This document shows, in pieces, positions 7,490 through 15,573 of a DNA stretch of 18,008 bases (position 1 is its first letter; each line of letters starts with the position of its first letter). Position numbers and translations under genes: made by a program. This DNA comes from UBA6136 sp041178325. Lineage in GTDB: Bacteria > Pseudomonadota > Gammaproteobacteria > Methylococcales > Methylococcaceae. The DNA lies in the NCBI GenBank assembly GCA_041178325.1, contig JBEGVN010000076.1, forward strand, positions 1 through 18,008, in the 5' to 3' direction. Below the pieces are notes generated by a model. The model was not told the origin of the DNA, did not search any database, and saw only the letters and a program-made list of their open reading frames with translations.

Positions 7490-10400
7490 TTAGATCCCTT
7501 CGTCCTCGAGAGTATTTTGAATCAGGTTGACCAGAGCTTGAGTATCCAGCCGACCTGAGGAATCACCGCCTTCAAGTAGGCTATCGGCTAAATCACGTTT
7601 CGTCTTGTGGAGCGCCATGATCTGTTCTTCGATCGTCCCTTGTGTGACCAACCGATAGACCGTCACGGGTCGCTCCTGACCCATGCGATGGGCTCTGGAC
7701 GAAGCTTGATCCTCGACTGCAGGGTTCCACCAGGGATCCAGGTGAATCACATAGTCGGCAGCTGTCAGATTCAAACCTGCCCCCCCAGCCTTGAGACTGA
7801 TGAGAAAGACTTCGCCTTCCCCTGCCTGGAAGGCATCAACGGAACGTTTTCGCTCGGCGGGCGGCGTTTGCCCATCCAGATACTGGAAGGCAATCCCCTT
7901 TCGAACGAGGTCAGCCCGGACCAATGAAAGATGATCAACGAACTGACTGAACACCAATGCCTTGTGCCGATTATCAATGAGCTCCTCAAGGATGGTGCCG
8001 AGGAGTTCCATCTTGCTGCTCGAAAGCCCCAGATCCGGGGCAACCAGATTCGGGTTGCAACACGCCCGGCGCAATTTCGTGATCGCAGCCAAAACCTTAA
8101 ACCGCTGATTTTCACCATCGGGAACCGGTTCCTCGAGCTCATTGAGCAACTCCCGCCTGAGCGCTTCATAGAACGCCGCTTCCCGGGGCCCCAGGACGAC
8201 CTTGAGTTCAATTTCCGTGCGATCGGGAAGCTCTTGCAGAACTTCTGCCTTGGTTCTTCGAAGGATAAAGGGCTGGATCAGTTGCTTCAGCCGATGCCGA
8301 GCGTCCCGCGAGGCATTTCTCTCGATCGGATGGGCAAATCGCTGGTTAAAGCTCTCCTCGGATCCAAGCAGTCCGGGGTTGATGAAACGAAACAGATTCC
8401 ACAGTTCACCCAGATGGTTCTCAAGGGGCGTTCCGGTCATGATGAGCCTGAAGTCTCCCTGGAGCCCCATCACCGATTGCGAGCGCCGGGTGCCCGCATT
8501 CTTGATGGCTTGTGCCTCATCCAGAACCAGAGTGTTAAAGCAGGTTTCCGAGAGCAGCGCTGCAACGCTCTCCTGTTGCATGAGGCCATAACTGACGATC
8601 AAGACGTCAAACGGTTCCAAACCGTCCACCACCGCCTTGCGATCCCCGACGAGCGCCACGGGTCTCAAGGTCGGCGCAAATCGGTGGATTTCGGCCTCCC
8701 AATTAAACAGAACAGACGTCGGCGCAACCACCAGTGTCGGGCCCTTGGGCGCGCGATCGAGAATCAGGGCAATGGCCTGAAGCGTCTTGCCGAGGCCCAT
8801 GTCATCGGCAAGACAGGCACCAACCCCAAGAGCAGCCAGGCGCGTCAGCCACCGAAAGCCTTCCAGCTGATAGTCGCGAAGGGTGGCCTGAAGGGTCGTC
8901 GGAAGTTCGGGCTCCAGACTCTCGGCGCTGGCCAATGCCTTGATCCGCTCCCTGAAGCCCGCATCGGCTTCAAGGACGGAGAATTCAGGAGCCATTCGTT
9001 CAAGCAATGGCAATGCAAGAGGGTGAATTCGCTGGCCTTTGCCATGCTTTTCGCTATAGGTTCGAAGGTCTTCTATGCGCTTTCGGAAGGCATCGGTCAG
9101 GGCCAGGATGCGGTCACCATCAAGGCGGATAAACCGACTTTGACTGTTGCGGGTCAACTCAAGAAGGGTCTGCATGAGAACCACCTCCCCGTTGTCGAGC
9201 GCGAGCTCCCCGGCCAACTGAAACCAATCCCGCTGTTGTGTGACCCGGACTCTGAACTGTTGGCTGCGTCCTTCGCCGACCATCCGGACAGCCTGTCCCT
9301 TGGGCCATTCGATATCGAGGGTTTCTGCTGGCATGGACTGGAGTTCCAGCAAGAATTCAAAAGCGGACTCTGAGTCATCCACCAGCCATCGCCAAGGCTC
9401 CTGCTCAAGACCGGCTTGTTCCAGTGTCGGACATCCTGCAATGATGGTCCCAGCCCGTCTCACTTCTTCCGGATGATCCCTCTGGGTCCGAAGCCGCTTT
9501 CCGTCGATATCGCTCATCAAGATCTTGGGACCCTCGCCGGGCTTGAACAGCGCGCCCGCGGATCCGAAGGGACGAACCAGAAATTGCACGGAAAGACCTT
9601 CGCCATCCGGCATCAGTTGAACGTGCGGTGTTGGGACGGCGGTGAAGGACTCCCCCCCCTCAAGCGCAGTCTCGCCAAGCTCTGAATGCACATGAACCAG
9701 CGAGGAGATGGATTTGAGACGGGCGATCAATTGCTCATGGGCCCCCTCGGGGGCATCAAATCCAGAGCCCATCAATTCCTGAAGCCGGTGGTGATCTTCC
9801 CGGAAAGGGGTCACTTCAAGATGCTCCCGTCCCTGGGGGGTAAAGACCAGCGGTTCCTTGTATCGGCCCACCGGCCAGAGGCTAATCCTGACGCGACCGC
9901 CTTCGGCCCTTTGGATCCGGATCTCGGGCGTTGAGAAAGTCAGTGTCAGGGTGCGTTCCCCTGATTCATCCAGAAGGGCTGGATGGCCCTCAAGAGCGCG
10001 CCAGCCCGCTTCCTGAAGGCGATATCCATACCAGAACTCATCCGCGGCAATATGAGAAATCACGCGAAGATCCTGTTCAGTCAGATACTCCCTTCGCGCG
10101 GCCGTCTCCTTGAGGGTTTTTAAACCGATGGGCTTGCCCTTGGTCCATCCCCGGGTCGTCTTTTTTTGCTCCCGCCCTTCCACCGTGAAGCCGCTGTACT
10201 CCTGTTCCACGCGCCATGCGAGTCGAAGTGCACCAGTCTCACTCGTCTCCAGGGGTTCGGCGCCGCGCGCCGGTGTTTTTGCAAAACGGGACTCAATTGC
10301 GCGAAGCGTTCGCTCCCAAGGGGCTTCGAACTGAACCCGATCCGTCAGGAGCTTCCAGCCCCGCTCGGATCGGAAATTCATCAGCCGGGGCCGGGTAGTT

Positions 10401-11785
10401 TCGGCCACATCCTGAATGCGACTCAAGAGCGATTCCAGCTCAGCGGCGGGCCAGTCCAATCCCCGGGCCCACAGCGAATCAACCAGATCGGACAGCGGCT
10501 CTGAAATCTCAAACAGCGTCTCACGCTCAGAGTCCATGCGAATCAGCAGCATCAAACCAAACCAGATACTCCAGACATCCGGCTGGTTTGCATGGATCGA
10601 TCCGACGACCACTTCACGAAGACGGCTCGCATCATGGCTCAGGCGGCTCTCAGCATCATGGAAATAGGCCAAGACGCGATACACGGGAAACATTCGGATC
10701 CAATAGTCCGCCTGGCTCAACAGACCTTTGAGCCGGGTCAGGTCCTTGGGATCCCGACGAAGGAGAAGCGCGATGGCATGAAAGACGCCGACTGCACCGG
10801 ATAGCAGGGCCTTTTTGTCTCCGGACTGTTTTCTGAATGACCGCAGACCGGACTCAAACAAAGGAATCCCGAAATCATCAGCGCCCTGAAGTAGATCCAG
10901 AAGTCCTCCAAGAGCCACAGCCTCTGGGTTTGCCGCAGTGAGCGCCTCCAGGATCTTTCGTGCCAGATCGCGGTCACCGCCCAAAAGCGCCGCAATTGCC
11001 ATGTGACCTGTGGTCAGCGATTGGGAGAGGGCCAAGCATTTGAGGTCATTAAAACGATGCCGATCACTGCTCATCTGGGCGACCGACTCACAGAGCATGG
11101 CCGGTAAAAAACGGTGTTTGAAGTTTTTCGGAAGGTCTTCAAACCAGTCAACATCCAGTGGATTCAAGATGGCGGTGACGCAAATGGCATCCGGCCCTCG
11201 AATCCCCTGCCAGCCAGGACCATAATAACGTCCGCCATAGGCGCTCAACGCATTGAATATATATGTAATGTAAGCCTCGTCCTTAAGGTAGAAACCGATA
11301 CGGATTTCACGAACAAACTGAGCTGCCGAGGCAAAGAGAGGAAGGATGCGGGATGAGCGGTATGCGTCCTGGTAGGCCCCGTTTTGAAACGGAAAGACAT
11401 CACGGACGATTCCAATGGTGATATTGAACCCCTCCTCATCAAGGGCCAGTGATCGCATGACCAGATCGATCACCAAGGGAGAACAGCTGAACCCCTCACC
11501 GCCCCCTGGAAGTCGCTGGTTCACCACCAACTCCATTTCAATCAGAGGCGAGAGGTCCAGACGTTCCTTTGCTGGGACCAAAATCGCAGATTTGAGGGGC
11601 TTTAGCGTCAGCGGGGCCCAATTGACGGCAAGAACCTCAACGATAAATTTCTGGTCGGGATCCAGGGCCTCATAGCGCGCAAACAAGCGCGAATGAACAG
11701 AAGATTCCGGGGTCACTCCGAGGGCTCCATCAGGGGGATCAGATGTTGCCTCCCTCCGAGGGCGCCTTTCGACGCTGGGAGGCAT
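7490..11785 (-). CDS. SNF2-family DEAD/DEAH-box ATPase/helicase, large
   Basis: 1431 aa. The C-terminal ~460 residues form a complete SNF2 ATPase: Q-like R-D-Y-Q-L-E-G-F-R-W-L (970-980), Walker A D-D-M-G-L-G-K-T (994-1001), DEAQ (1089-1092), motif III T-G-T-P-L-E-N (1117-1123), then the helicase C lobe with S-Q-F-V-D-H-L (1280-1286), S-L-K-A-G-G-A-G-L-N-L (1330-1340) and Q-A-S-S-R-A-H-R-M-G-Q (1360-1370). Such proteins are double-stranded DNA translocases that remodel protein-DNA complexes, as RapA does with RNA polymerase. Residues 1-960 show no motif I recognise; about 230-460 look helical and repeat-like. No SWIM Cys/His zinc motif is visible. The start at 11785 overlaps the upstream gene by 47 bases with AAGGA too close to the ATG; GTG at 11716 (residue 24), with GGAG eight bases before it and a 22-base gap, is a good alternative. 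Confidence 0.93.
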   Translation of the reverse strand: MPPSVERRPRREATSDPPDGALGVTPESSVHSRLFARYEALDPDQKFIVEVLAVNWAPLTLKPLKSAILVPAKERLDLSPLIEMELVVNQRLPGGGEGFSCSPLVIDLVMRSLALDEEGFNITIGIVRDVFPFQNGAYQDAYRSSRILPLFASAAQFVREIRIGFYLKDEAYITYIFNALSAYGGRYYGPGWQGIRGPDAICVTAILNPLDVDWFEDLPKNFKHRFLPAMLCESVAQMSSDRHRFNDLKCLALSQSLTTGHMAIAALLGGDRDLARKILEALTAANPEAVALGGLLDLLQGADDFGIPLFESGLRSFRKQSGDKKALLSGAVGVFHAIALLLRRDPKDLTRLKGLLSQADYWIRMFPVYRVLAYFHDAESRLSHDASRLREVVVGSIHANQPDVWSIWFGLMLLIRMDSERETLFEISEPLSDLVDSLWARGLDWPAAELESLLSRIQDVAETTRPRLMNFRSERGWKLLTDRVQFEAPWERTLRAIESRFAKTPARGAEPLETSETGALRLAWRVEQEYSGFTVEGREQKKTTRGWTKGKPIGLKTLKETAARREYLTEQDLRVISHIAADEFWYGYRLQEAGWRALEGHPALLDESGERTLTLTFSTPEIRIQRAEGGRVRISLWPVGRYKEPLVFTPQGREHLEVTPFREDHHRLQELMGSGFDAPEGAHEQLIARLKSISSLVHVHSELGETALEGGESFTAVPTPHVQLMPDGEGLSVQFLVRPFGSAGALFKPGEGPKILMSDIDGKRLRTQRDHPEEVRRAGTIIAGCPTLEQAGLEQEPWRWLVDDSESAFEFLLELQSMPAETLDIEWPKGQAVRMVGEGRSQQFRVRVTQQRDWFQLAGELALDNGEVVLMQTLLELTRNSQSRFIRLDGDRILALTDAFRKRIEDLRTYSEKHGKGQRIHPLALPLLERMAPEFSVLEADAGFRERIKALASAESLEPELPTTLQATLRDYQLEGFRWLTRLAALGVGACLADDMGLGKTLQAIALILDRAPKGPTLVVAPTSVLFNWEAEIHRFAPTLRPVALVGDRKAVVDGLEPFDVLIVSYGLMQQESVAALLSETCFNTLVLDEAQAIKNAGTRRSQSVMGLQGDFRLIMTGTPLENHLGELWNLFRFINPGLLGSEESFNQRFAHPIERNASRDARHRLKQLIQPFILRRTKAEVLQELPDRTEIELKVVLGPREAAFYEALRRELLNELEEPVPDGENQRFKVLAAITKLRRACCNPNLVAPDLGLSSSKMELLGTILEELIDNRHKALVFSQFVDHLSLVRADLVRKGIAFQYLDGQTPPAERKRSVDAFQAGEGEVFLISLKAGGAGLNLTAADYVIHLDPWWNPAVEDQASSRAHRMGQERPVTVYRLVTQGTIEEQIMALHKTKRDLADSLLEGGDSSGRLDTQALVNLIQNTLEDEGI

Positions 11786-12281
11786 CTTCCTTTGGGGTTA
11801 TTCGATCAATGGCAATGTCAGCCAGCTTGTAGCCTTTGACGAGCGATGTAATCTGGTCCATGGACTCTGCATCAATCGCAACACCGAATCCTTGTGATCG
11901 TTCATCGCGAAGGATTTTAAATTGTATCGTGGCACTCTCAAGACGGTCCGGTAGGGCGGCTGAAACCAGCGCCCGCCCAATCATTCCAAGGACATTCTCT
12001 TCCTCTCCACCGCCGATCTTTTGCTTGGCTTCGCTGTAGCGCTGACTGAACTCTGTCTTGGGTTGAATCGTTGCCTGACAGACGCGTTCCCTCTCCTTCA
12101 AATCACTCGAAACTTCCGTGACCATTCCGATTTCCGCGAGCATCTCAAGATCGAATGGCTTGAGCGCCTGATCACGCACCAGACTCAAGGTGGTCCCGCT
12201 GCCGCAGCCGGGAAGATAAAGATCACAGCCTGAAAAGAGAACCAGAAGAGAGATAAGAACAAGTTGTCGAAATGTATTCAT
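11739..12281 (-). CDS. Small lipoprotein of unknown function
   Basis: 180 aa. The signal sequence ends in L-F-S-G-C, lipidated Cys at residue 19. The +2 residue is Asp, which in E. coli is the Lol-avoidance signal and would keep the protein in the inner membrane; this is inference for another species. The mature part begins with a second Cys (C26) in a G-C-G-S-G turn, has a third Cys at about 68, and ends in a charged, probably disordered tail. The middle (about 110-165) looks like an alternating beta/helix domain without a family I recognise. It lies 40 bases after the monooxygenase stop and overlaps or nearly abuts the SNF2 start, so the three minus-strand genes may be co-transcribed. No clear ribosome binding site is close to the ATG. 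Confidence 0.8.
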   Translation of the reverse strand: MNTFRQLVLISLLVLFSGCDLYLPGCGSGTTLSLVRDQALKPFDLEMLAEIGMVTEVSSDLKERERVCQATIQPKTEFSQRYSEAKQKIGGGEEENVLGMIGRALVSAALPDRLESATIQFKILRDERSQGFGVAIDAESMDQITSLVKGYKLADIAIDRITPKEDASQRRKAPSEGGNI

Positions 12282-12321
12282 GCGTGAATGTTGCCTTGCA
12301 AATAGGAAATTTGAGTAGATT

Positions 12322-13419
12322 CTAGCCCTGAGCCATCACAGAAAAGATCTTCTGGGCGGCCTTTCCACCAAATACCGCCGAAGCCGTCCGATAACCCGCC
12401 CGGATGAGGGTTCGAAACGCCCTGCCCTTGAGCGATGAATCCGAAACCAGGGTCGTGAACCTCCGGTTCTTGCTGACCCAGGAACCGGAGACCTGATGCC
12501 GGTCCGCCGCATAGGCCTCAAAGTACCCATCCCGAACCGCCTCAGCGAAGCGGATGCCATCGGCAATACCCATGTTCATGCCGCGCCCGCCGATGGGCGA
12601 ATGAATATGGGCGGCGTCCCCGGCAATCCAGATGCGGTCCTTTCCATAAGTGTTCACTTGGGCAAAGTGAACTTCGAAATCACTTTCCCATGTGGTTTTC
12701 TGTATCCGTTGGGATAGGCCTAGCTCCTCGAAAGATGCTCGTGTGGTCGCAGCAAATCGCACCCGGTCGTTCCCGATGCGCATGGCCATCACGGCACCAG
12801 AGTCCAGAATCCAGATCACCAGATCAGGTTCACTTTCCCACGCCAGCATCGCATCCTGACTGTACATTCTCAGGGGCTCAGGGGTACGGTGATAATCGAT
12901 GTTGAGGATTTCTCTGACCTTGCTGTGGGCGCCATCCGCACCGAGAAGATAGCGCGAGATCATCGTCCGGGTTCCCCGGGGTCCCTCGACAAGCGATTCA
13001 ACCTTCGATTCATCCTGTTGAAAGGAGACCAGTGTCAGTGGTCGCTCCACCTCAAGTCCTCGCTCGGAGAGCCCTTCATTGAGACAGCGTTCGGTCTCGA
13101 GCTGCGGCAAGGAAATGGGCCTTATTCCATCGGTAGAGGGGGCGCCTACCGGACCTGAAAGAATGTCGCCTCCCGGTCCTCGAATGGCCATCGAGGTGAA
13201 GGGGATTCCTGCCTTACCAATCTTCTCATGAATCCCAAAGGGTTTCAGCGCTCGGAGTGCACTCGAGTTGACCAGAATTGCGCGAGAAAAATCGAGGCTG
13301 GTTTCGTGGCGATCGATGATCATGACTTTATAGCCAAAGTCATGGAGGGCTATGGCGGCGCTCATTCCGGTTGGCCCGGCTCCAGCGATCAGGACATCGC
13401 AATCGTATGAAATCGACAT
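12322..13419 (-). CDS. FAD-dependent aromatic-ring monooxygenase-like protein
   Basis: 365 aa. Class A flavoprotein monooxygenase of the PheA/TfdB/UbiH type, NAD(P)H- and FAD-dependent hydroxylation. The Rossmann motif G-A-G-P-T-G is at 13-18 with the acidic residue closing the ADP-binding fold at Asp36. The DG motif G-A-D-G-A-H-S-K-V-R is at 160-169 and the GD motif I-A-G-D-A-A-H-I-H-S-P at 265-275, followed by G-G-R-G-M-N-M-G-I-A-D. It lacks the C-terminal thioredoxin-like domain of phenol hydroxylases, which is normal for the short subgroup. The substrate cannot be told from the sequence. The start is supported by GGAG seven bases before the ATG (13427-13430). It is the first gene of the minus-strand set and is divergent from the LprI-like gene. 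Confidence 0.92.
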   Translation of the reverse strand: MSISYDCDVLIAGAGPTGMSAAIALHDFGYKVMIIDRHETSLDFSRAILVNSSALRALKPFGIHEKIGKAGIPFTSMAIRGPGGDILSGPVGAPSTDGIRPISLPQLETERCLNEGLSERGLEVERPLTLVSFQQDESKVESLVEGPRGTRTMISRYLLGADGAHSKVREILNIDYHRTPEPLRMYSQDAMLAWESEPDLVIWILDSGAVMAMRIGNDRVRFAATTRASFEELGLSQRIQKTTWESDFEVHFAQVNTYGKDRIWIAGDAAHIHSPIGGRGMNMGIADGIRFAEAVRDGYFEAYAADRHQVSGSWVSKNRRFTTLVSDSSLKGRAFRTLIRAGYRTASAVFGGKAAQKIFSVMAQG

Positions 13420-13494
13420 GCTTCAGCTCCGGTCAGGTTGAGGGGTTAAGAACTCCGGCCAAGGCGATTCCATGCCCAAATCCCCGGCCGGCAT

Positions 13495-13511
13495 TATCGG
13501 CATCCCCGATA
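13495..13511. repeat. Inverted repeat in divergent promoter region, possible operator
   Basis: TATCGG (13495-13500), 5-nt spacer, CCGATA (13506-13511). It sits directly upstream of the predicted -35 element of the rightward gene, between two divergent genes. The symmetry is exact; a regulator binding here is inference. Confidence 0.35.
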
Positions 13512-13513
13512 TC

Positions 13514-13542
13514 ATGACGCAATGCCCTTGCGGTCTTATACT
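13514..13542 (+). promoter_or_regulatory. Predicted sigma70-type promoter for the LprI-like gene
   Basis: -35 ATGACG (13514-13519; 4 of 6 match TTGACA), 17-bp spacer, -10 TATACT (13537-13542; 5 of 6 match TATAAT). The expected start of transcription is near 13550, about 24 bases before the ATG at 13574. Confidence 0.45.
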
Positions 13543-13573
13543 TAAAGCCCCCTTATTGTGATTCCTTCCACCC

Positions 13574-14617
13574 ATGCGCATTGCACCTTTCCTCGTCACG
13601 CTGACCCTGAGCACTACTCTCCACTCAAGCCTTGCATTCGCCGCAAGCTTTGACTGCGCCAAGGCAAAGCAACCTGCCGAACTCCTGATCTGTGGCGTTC
13701 CGGCATTATCCAAGGTGGACAGCCAGATGGGCGATATCTATCGAAAGAACCTCGCCGAACTCTCGCCAAACGCTGCCCAACAATACAAGGACGGCCAGCG
13801 CGACTGGCTGATCTACTGGCCCGGCCTTTGTGCAAATGATGCAGGAAAGATCGATTCCAAATCCGAGGAAACGGTCCAGTGTGCCAAAACTGAATACGCA
13901 GCACGCATCGCAAGCCTGAAACTTCAAAAGCGAACGGTCGAAAACCTTCTGGCCTACCCGATCAGCCATTACCGGGTTCTAAAGTCGACCGCAGGACTCG
14001 ACTTCATCAAGAATGCCCATCACACCGAAACCCGGATGGCTATCGATGTGGAAGCCGCACCACCCGAACAGAAGGAACTAGCCAACGCAATCAATCACTG
14101 GCTCGGATCTTCTCCTATCGAGACCTCCAATACCAATGGTGAAGACGAGACCACCAGCGATACCGAAATCCAGCTGTCGTTCAAAGATGCGGCCTCCCCC
14201 TTGATTCTCACCGCACAGCAAACCGGTTTCCTGATGGGGCATGGCGCGGCGCACCCCTTGAGTGCATCCTCTCAGCGCCACTTCAACCTGCCCTCAAAGC
14301 GCCCCCTCCGAACCGATGACATTTTTCAAGGAAAGGAATGGGAAGACACTCTGACGCAGCTGGCCGAAAAGGGCCTCAAAAAACAACTCGCCGATAATTA
14401 CAGTGTAGAGAAAGTCGAAGCTCTCAAGGTGCTGGTCGTTCAGCCTGAGCACTGGGTTTTCGACAAGAAGGGACTGACGCTGACATTCAATCCCTATGAG
14501 GTAGCCCCCTATGCGGCAGGTGCTCCTGAGGTAACGATCCCATGGTCCACCCTGAGCCGAACTTTGAATCCCGCCTTCTCAGCTTCGCTCCCCAAAGTTG
14601 CAGCCGTCCGTCGCTAA
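13574..14617 (+). CDS. Secreted LprI-like N-terminal / DUF3298 C-terminal protein
   Basis: 347 aa. A signal peptide ends near A-F-A-A-S (residues 21-25). Residues 26-120 look like a lysozyme-inhibitor LprI-like domain: S-F-D-C-A-K-A, L-I-C-G-V-P-A-L-S-K-V-D, then Q-R-D-W, with cysteines at 28, 40, 86 and 103 that would form two disulfides. The C-terminal part (about 200-335) matches the DUF3298 (RsiV-like) pattern: Q-T-G-F-L-M-G-H-G-A-A-H-P, L-R-T-D-D-I-F, and the hallmark F-N-P-Y-E-V-A-P-Y-A-A-G-A-P-E-V-T-I-P-W. RsiV's DUF3298 domain binds lysozyme, and LprI domains include lysozyme inhibitors, so both halves point towards envelope or lysozyme-related binding. That function is inferred, not shown. 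A promoter-like sequence lies upstream. No good Shine-Dalgarno is seen before the ATG. Confidence 0.88.
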   Translation: MRIAPFLVTLTLSTTLHSSLAFAASFDCAKAKQPAELLICGVPALSKVDSQMGDIYRKNLAELSPNAAQQYKDGQRDWLIYWPGLCANDAGKIDSKSEETVQCAKTEYAARIASLKLQKRTVENLLAYPISHYRVLKSTAGLDFIKNAHHTETRMAIDVEAAPPEQKELANAINHWLGSSPIETSNTNGEDETTSDTEIQLSFKDAASPLILTAQQTGFLMGHGAAHPLSASSQRHFNLPSKRPLRTDDIFQGKEWEDTLTQLAEKGLKKQLADNYSVEKVEALKVLVVQPEHWVFDKKGLTLTFNPYEVAPYAAGAPEVTIPWSTLSRTLNPAFSASLPKVAAVRR

Positions 14618-14714
14618 CTGGCGGGCATTGCCAAAAAAGGAAGGTCTCACAGGCTGATATTAAAGACTTGATTGCTCCTTAAACGACAACTTGCTTTTGC
14701 CGGAGTTCGATCCC

Positions 14715-14993
14715 ATGCATTTGAAATATCAATTACGCATCAAACAGCTTCTGTTCGCTCTCACCCTGATCCCTCTGATGAGCCTTGCGAACGAGGCCGA
14801 TAAGCCCGGTGCGGCAGACCCTCACGCACAACACCCAGGGACGGCGTCTCAACCCACAAATCTAGAACCTGTTAAAGCACCAGGCGAAGGCGAAGCCCCT
14901 AAGACCGAGGAGTCTTCAAGCAAAGGGCTCGTCGTTCAACGTGCACCCGACTTCTGCATGAAGAAGGACCCGCCTCCCCACTGCAGCGAGTAA
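14715..14993 (+). CDS. Small secreted Pro-rich protein, unknown
   Basis: 92 aa. The start ATG 14715 has GGAG nine bases before it; the in-frame TTG at 14691 is rejected. A signal peptide (positive K-Y-Q-L-R-I-K, hydrophobic L-L-F-A-L-T-L-I-P-L-M, cleavage near S-L-A) leaves a mature part of about 65 residues. That part is rich in Pro, Ala, Glu and Lys and is probably disordered. It closes with D-F-C-x5-P-P-P-H-C, two cysteines able to form a disulfide or bind a metal. No family is recognised. It lies 97 bases after the LprI-like gene and 6 bases before the membrane protein gene, so it is coupled to the latter. Confidence 0.7.
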   Translation: MHLKYQLRIKQLLFALTLIPLMSLANEADKPGAADPHAQHPGTASQPTNLEPVKAPGEGEAPKTEESSSKGLVVQRAPDFCMKKDPPPHCSE

Positions 14994-14999
14994 TTCTCG

Positions 15000-15539
15000 A
15001 TGGCTTTCGATATCGACCAGTTCGACAAGTATTCAAGAATCCTGGTCGGCTGGATATCGATTATCGCGTCCCTGACCGGCGGATTTATCGCACTTAACAC
15101 CTATCTTCAGAGCGCTGAATCCGAACGCGCCAAGGAAACGCTAAAGTACAGGGAGCGTTTCGATCTTCCTCGCTATGTCGTGCCGATCAAAAAGATCGAG
15201 GAAAGCCTCAAGACACGCGAAACCGAACTGACTCGGGCGATCGAAAAAGGGGATGAGGCCGCTACCCGCTTCGTGACAGGTCTAATTCGGGATGAGAAGA
15301 TCGACATCGACTCCGTCATCGACATCTACGAAGAGATTTATCTTTGTATTGAATCCAGACTGTGCGATCGGGAGATTGCCGTTCGGTTCTTTGGCAAACG
15401 TGCGTACGAGATGTATGGCCCGATCGGCTACTACATCAAGGACATCCGCGCAGAAGCCGGTGACAGCCGATATGGGCGAGGGCTTCAGTATTTCTTCAGA
15501 GAGTGGAAAATGCTGAAGAAAACCGAAGCCGGAAATTAG
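15000..15539 (+). CDS. Single-pass membrane protein, DUF4760-like
   Basis: 179 aa. One transmembrane segment (about 12-33, I-L-V-G-W-I-S-I-I-A-S-L-T-G-G-F-I-A-L) is followed by a charged, probably coiled-coil stretch (38-85). A helical C-terminal part follows, with V-I-D-I-Y-E-E-I-Y-L-C-I-E (106-118), L-C-D-R-E-I-A-V-R-F-F-G (121-132), Y-G-P-I-G-Y-Y-I (139-146) and a late R-Y-F-like end. This order resembles DUF4760-type small membrane proteins, whose function is unknown. The N-terminus is short, so the bulk is probably cytoplasmic. The gene starts 6 bases after the stop of the small secreted protein, with GCGAG overlapping that stop region, so translation is likely coupled. It converges with the caspase gene (34-bp gap). 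Confidence 0.75.
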   Translation: MAFDIDQFDKYSRILVGWISIIASLTGGFIALNTYLQSAESERAKETLKYRERFDLPRYVVPIKKIEESLKTRETELTRAIEKGDEAATRFVTGLIRDEKIDIDSVIDIYEEIYLCIESRLCDREIAVRFFGKRAYEMYGPIGYYIKDIRAEAGDSRYGRGLQYFFREWKMLKKTEAGN

Positions 15540-15573
15540 CCAGGTCTTGATCTGAAAGGATCAGCACATCAAT

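Noticed and set aside
7931..9373. 480-codon plus-strand open frame opposite the SNF2 gene
   Set aside because: It is antisense to the clearly coding helicase and its translation shows no domain; it is a frame shadow of GC-rich codons.
7490..11785. SWIM zinc finger in the SNF2 protein
   Set aside because: The required CxC...CxH cysteine pattern is not present.
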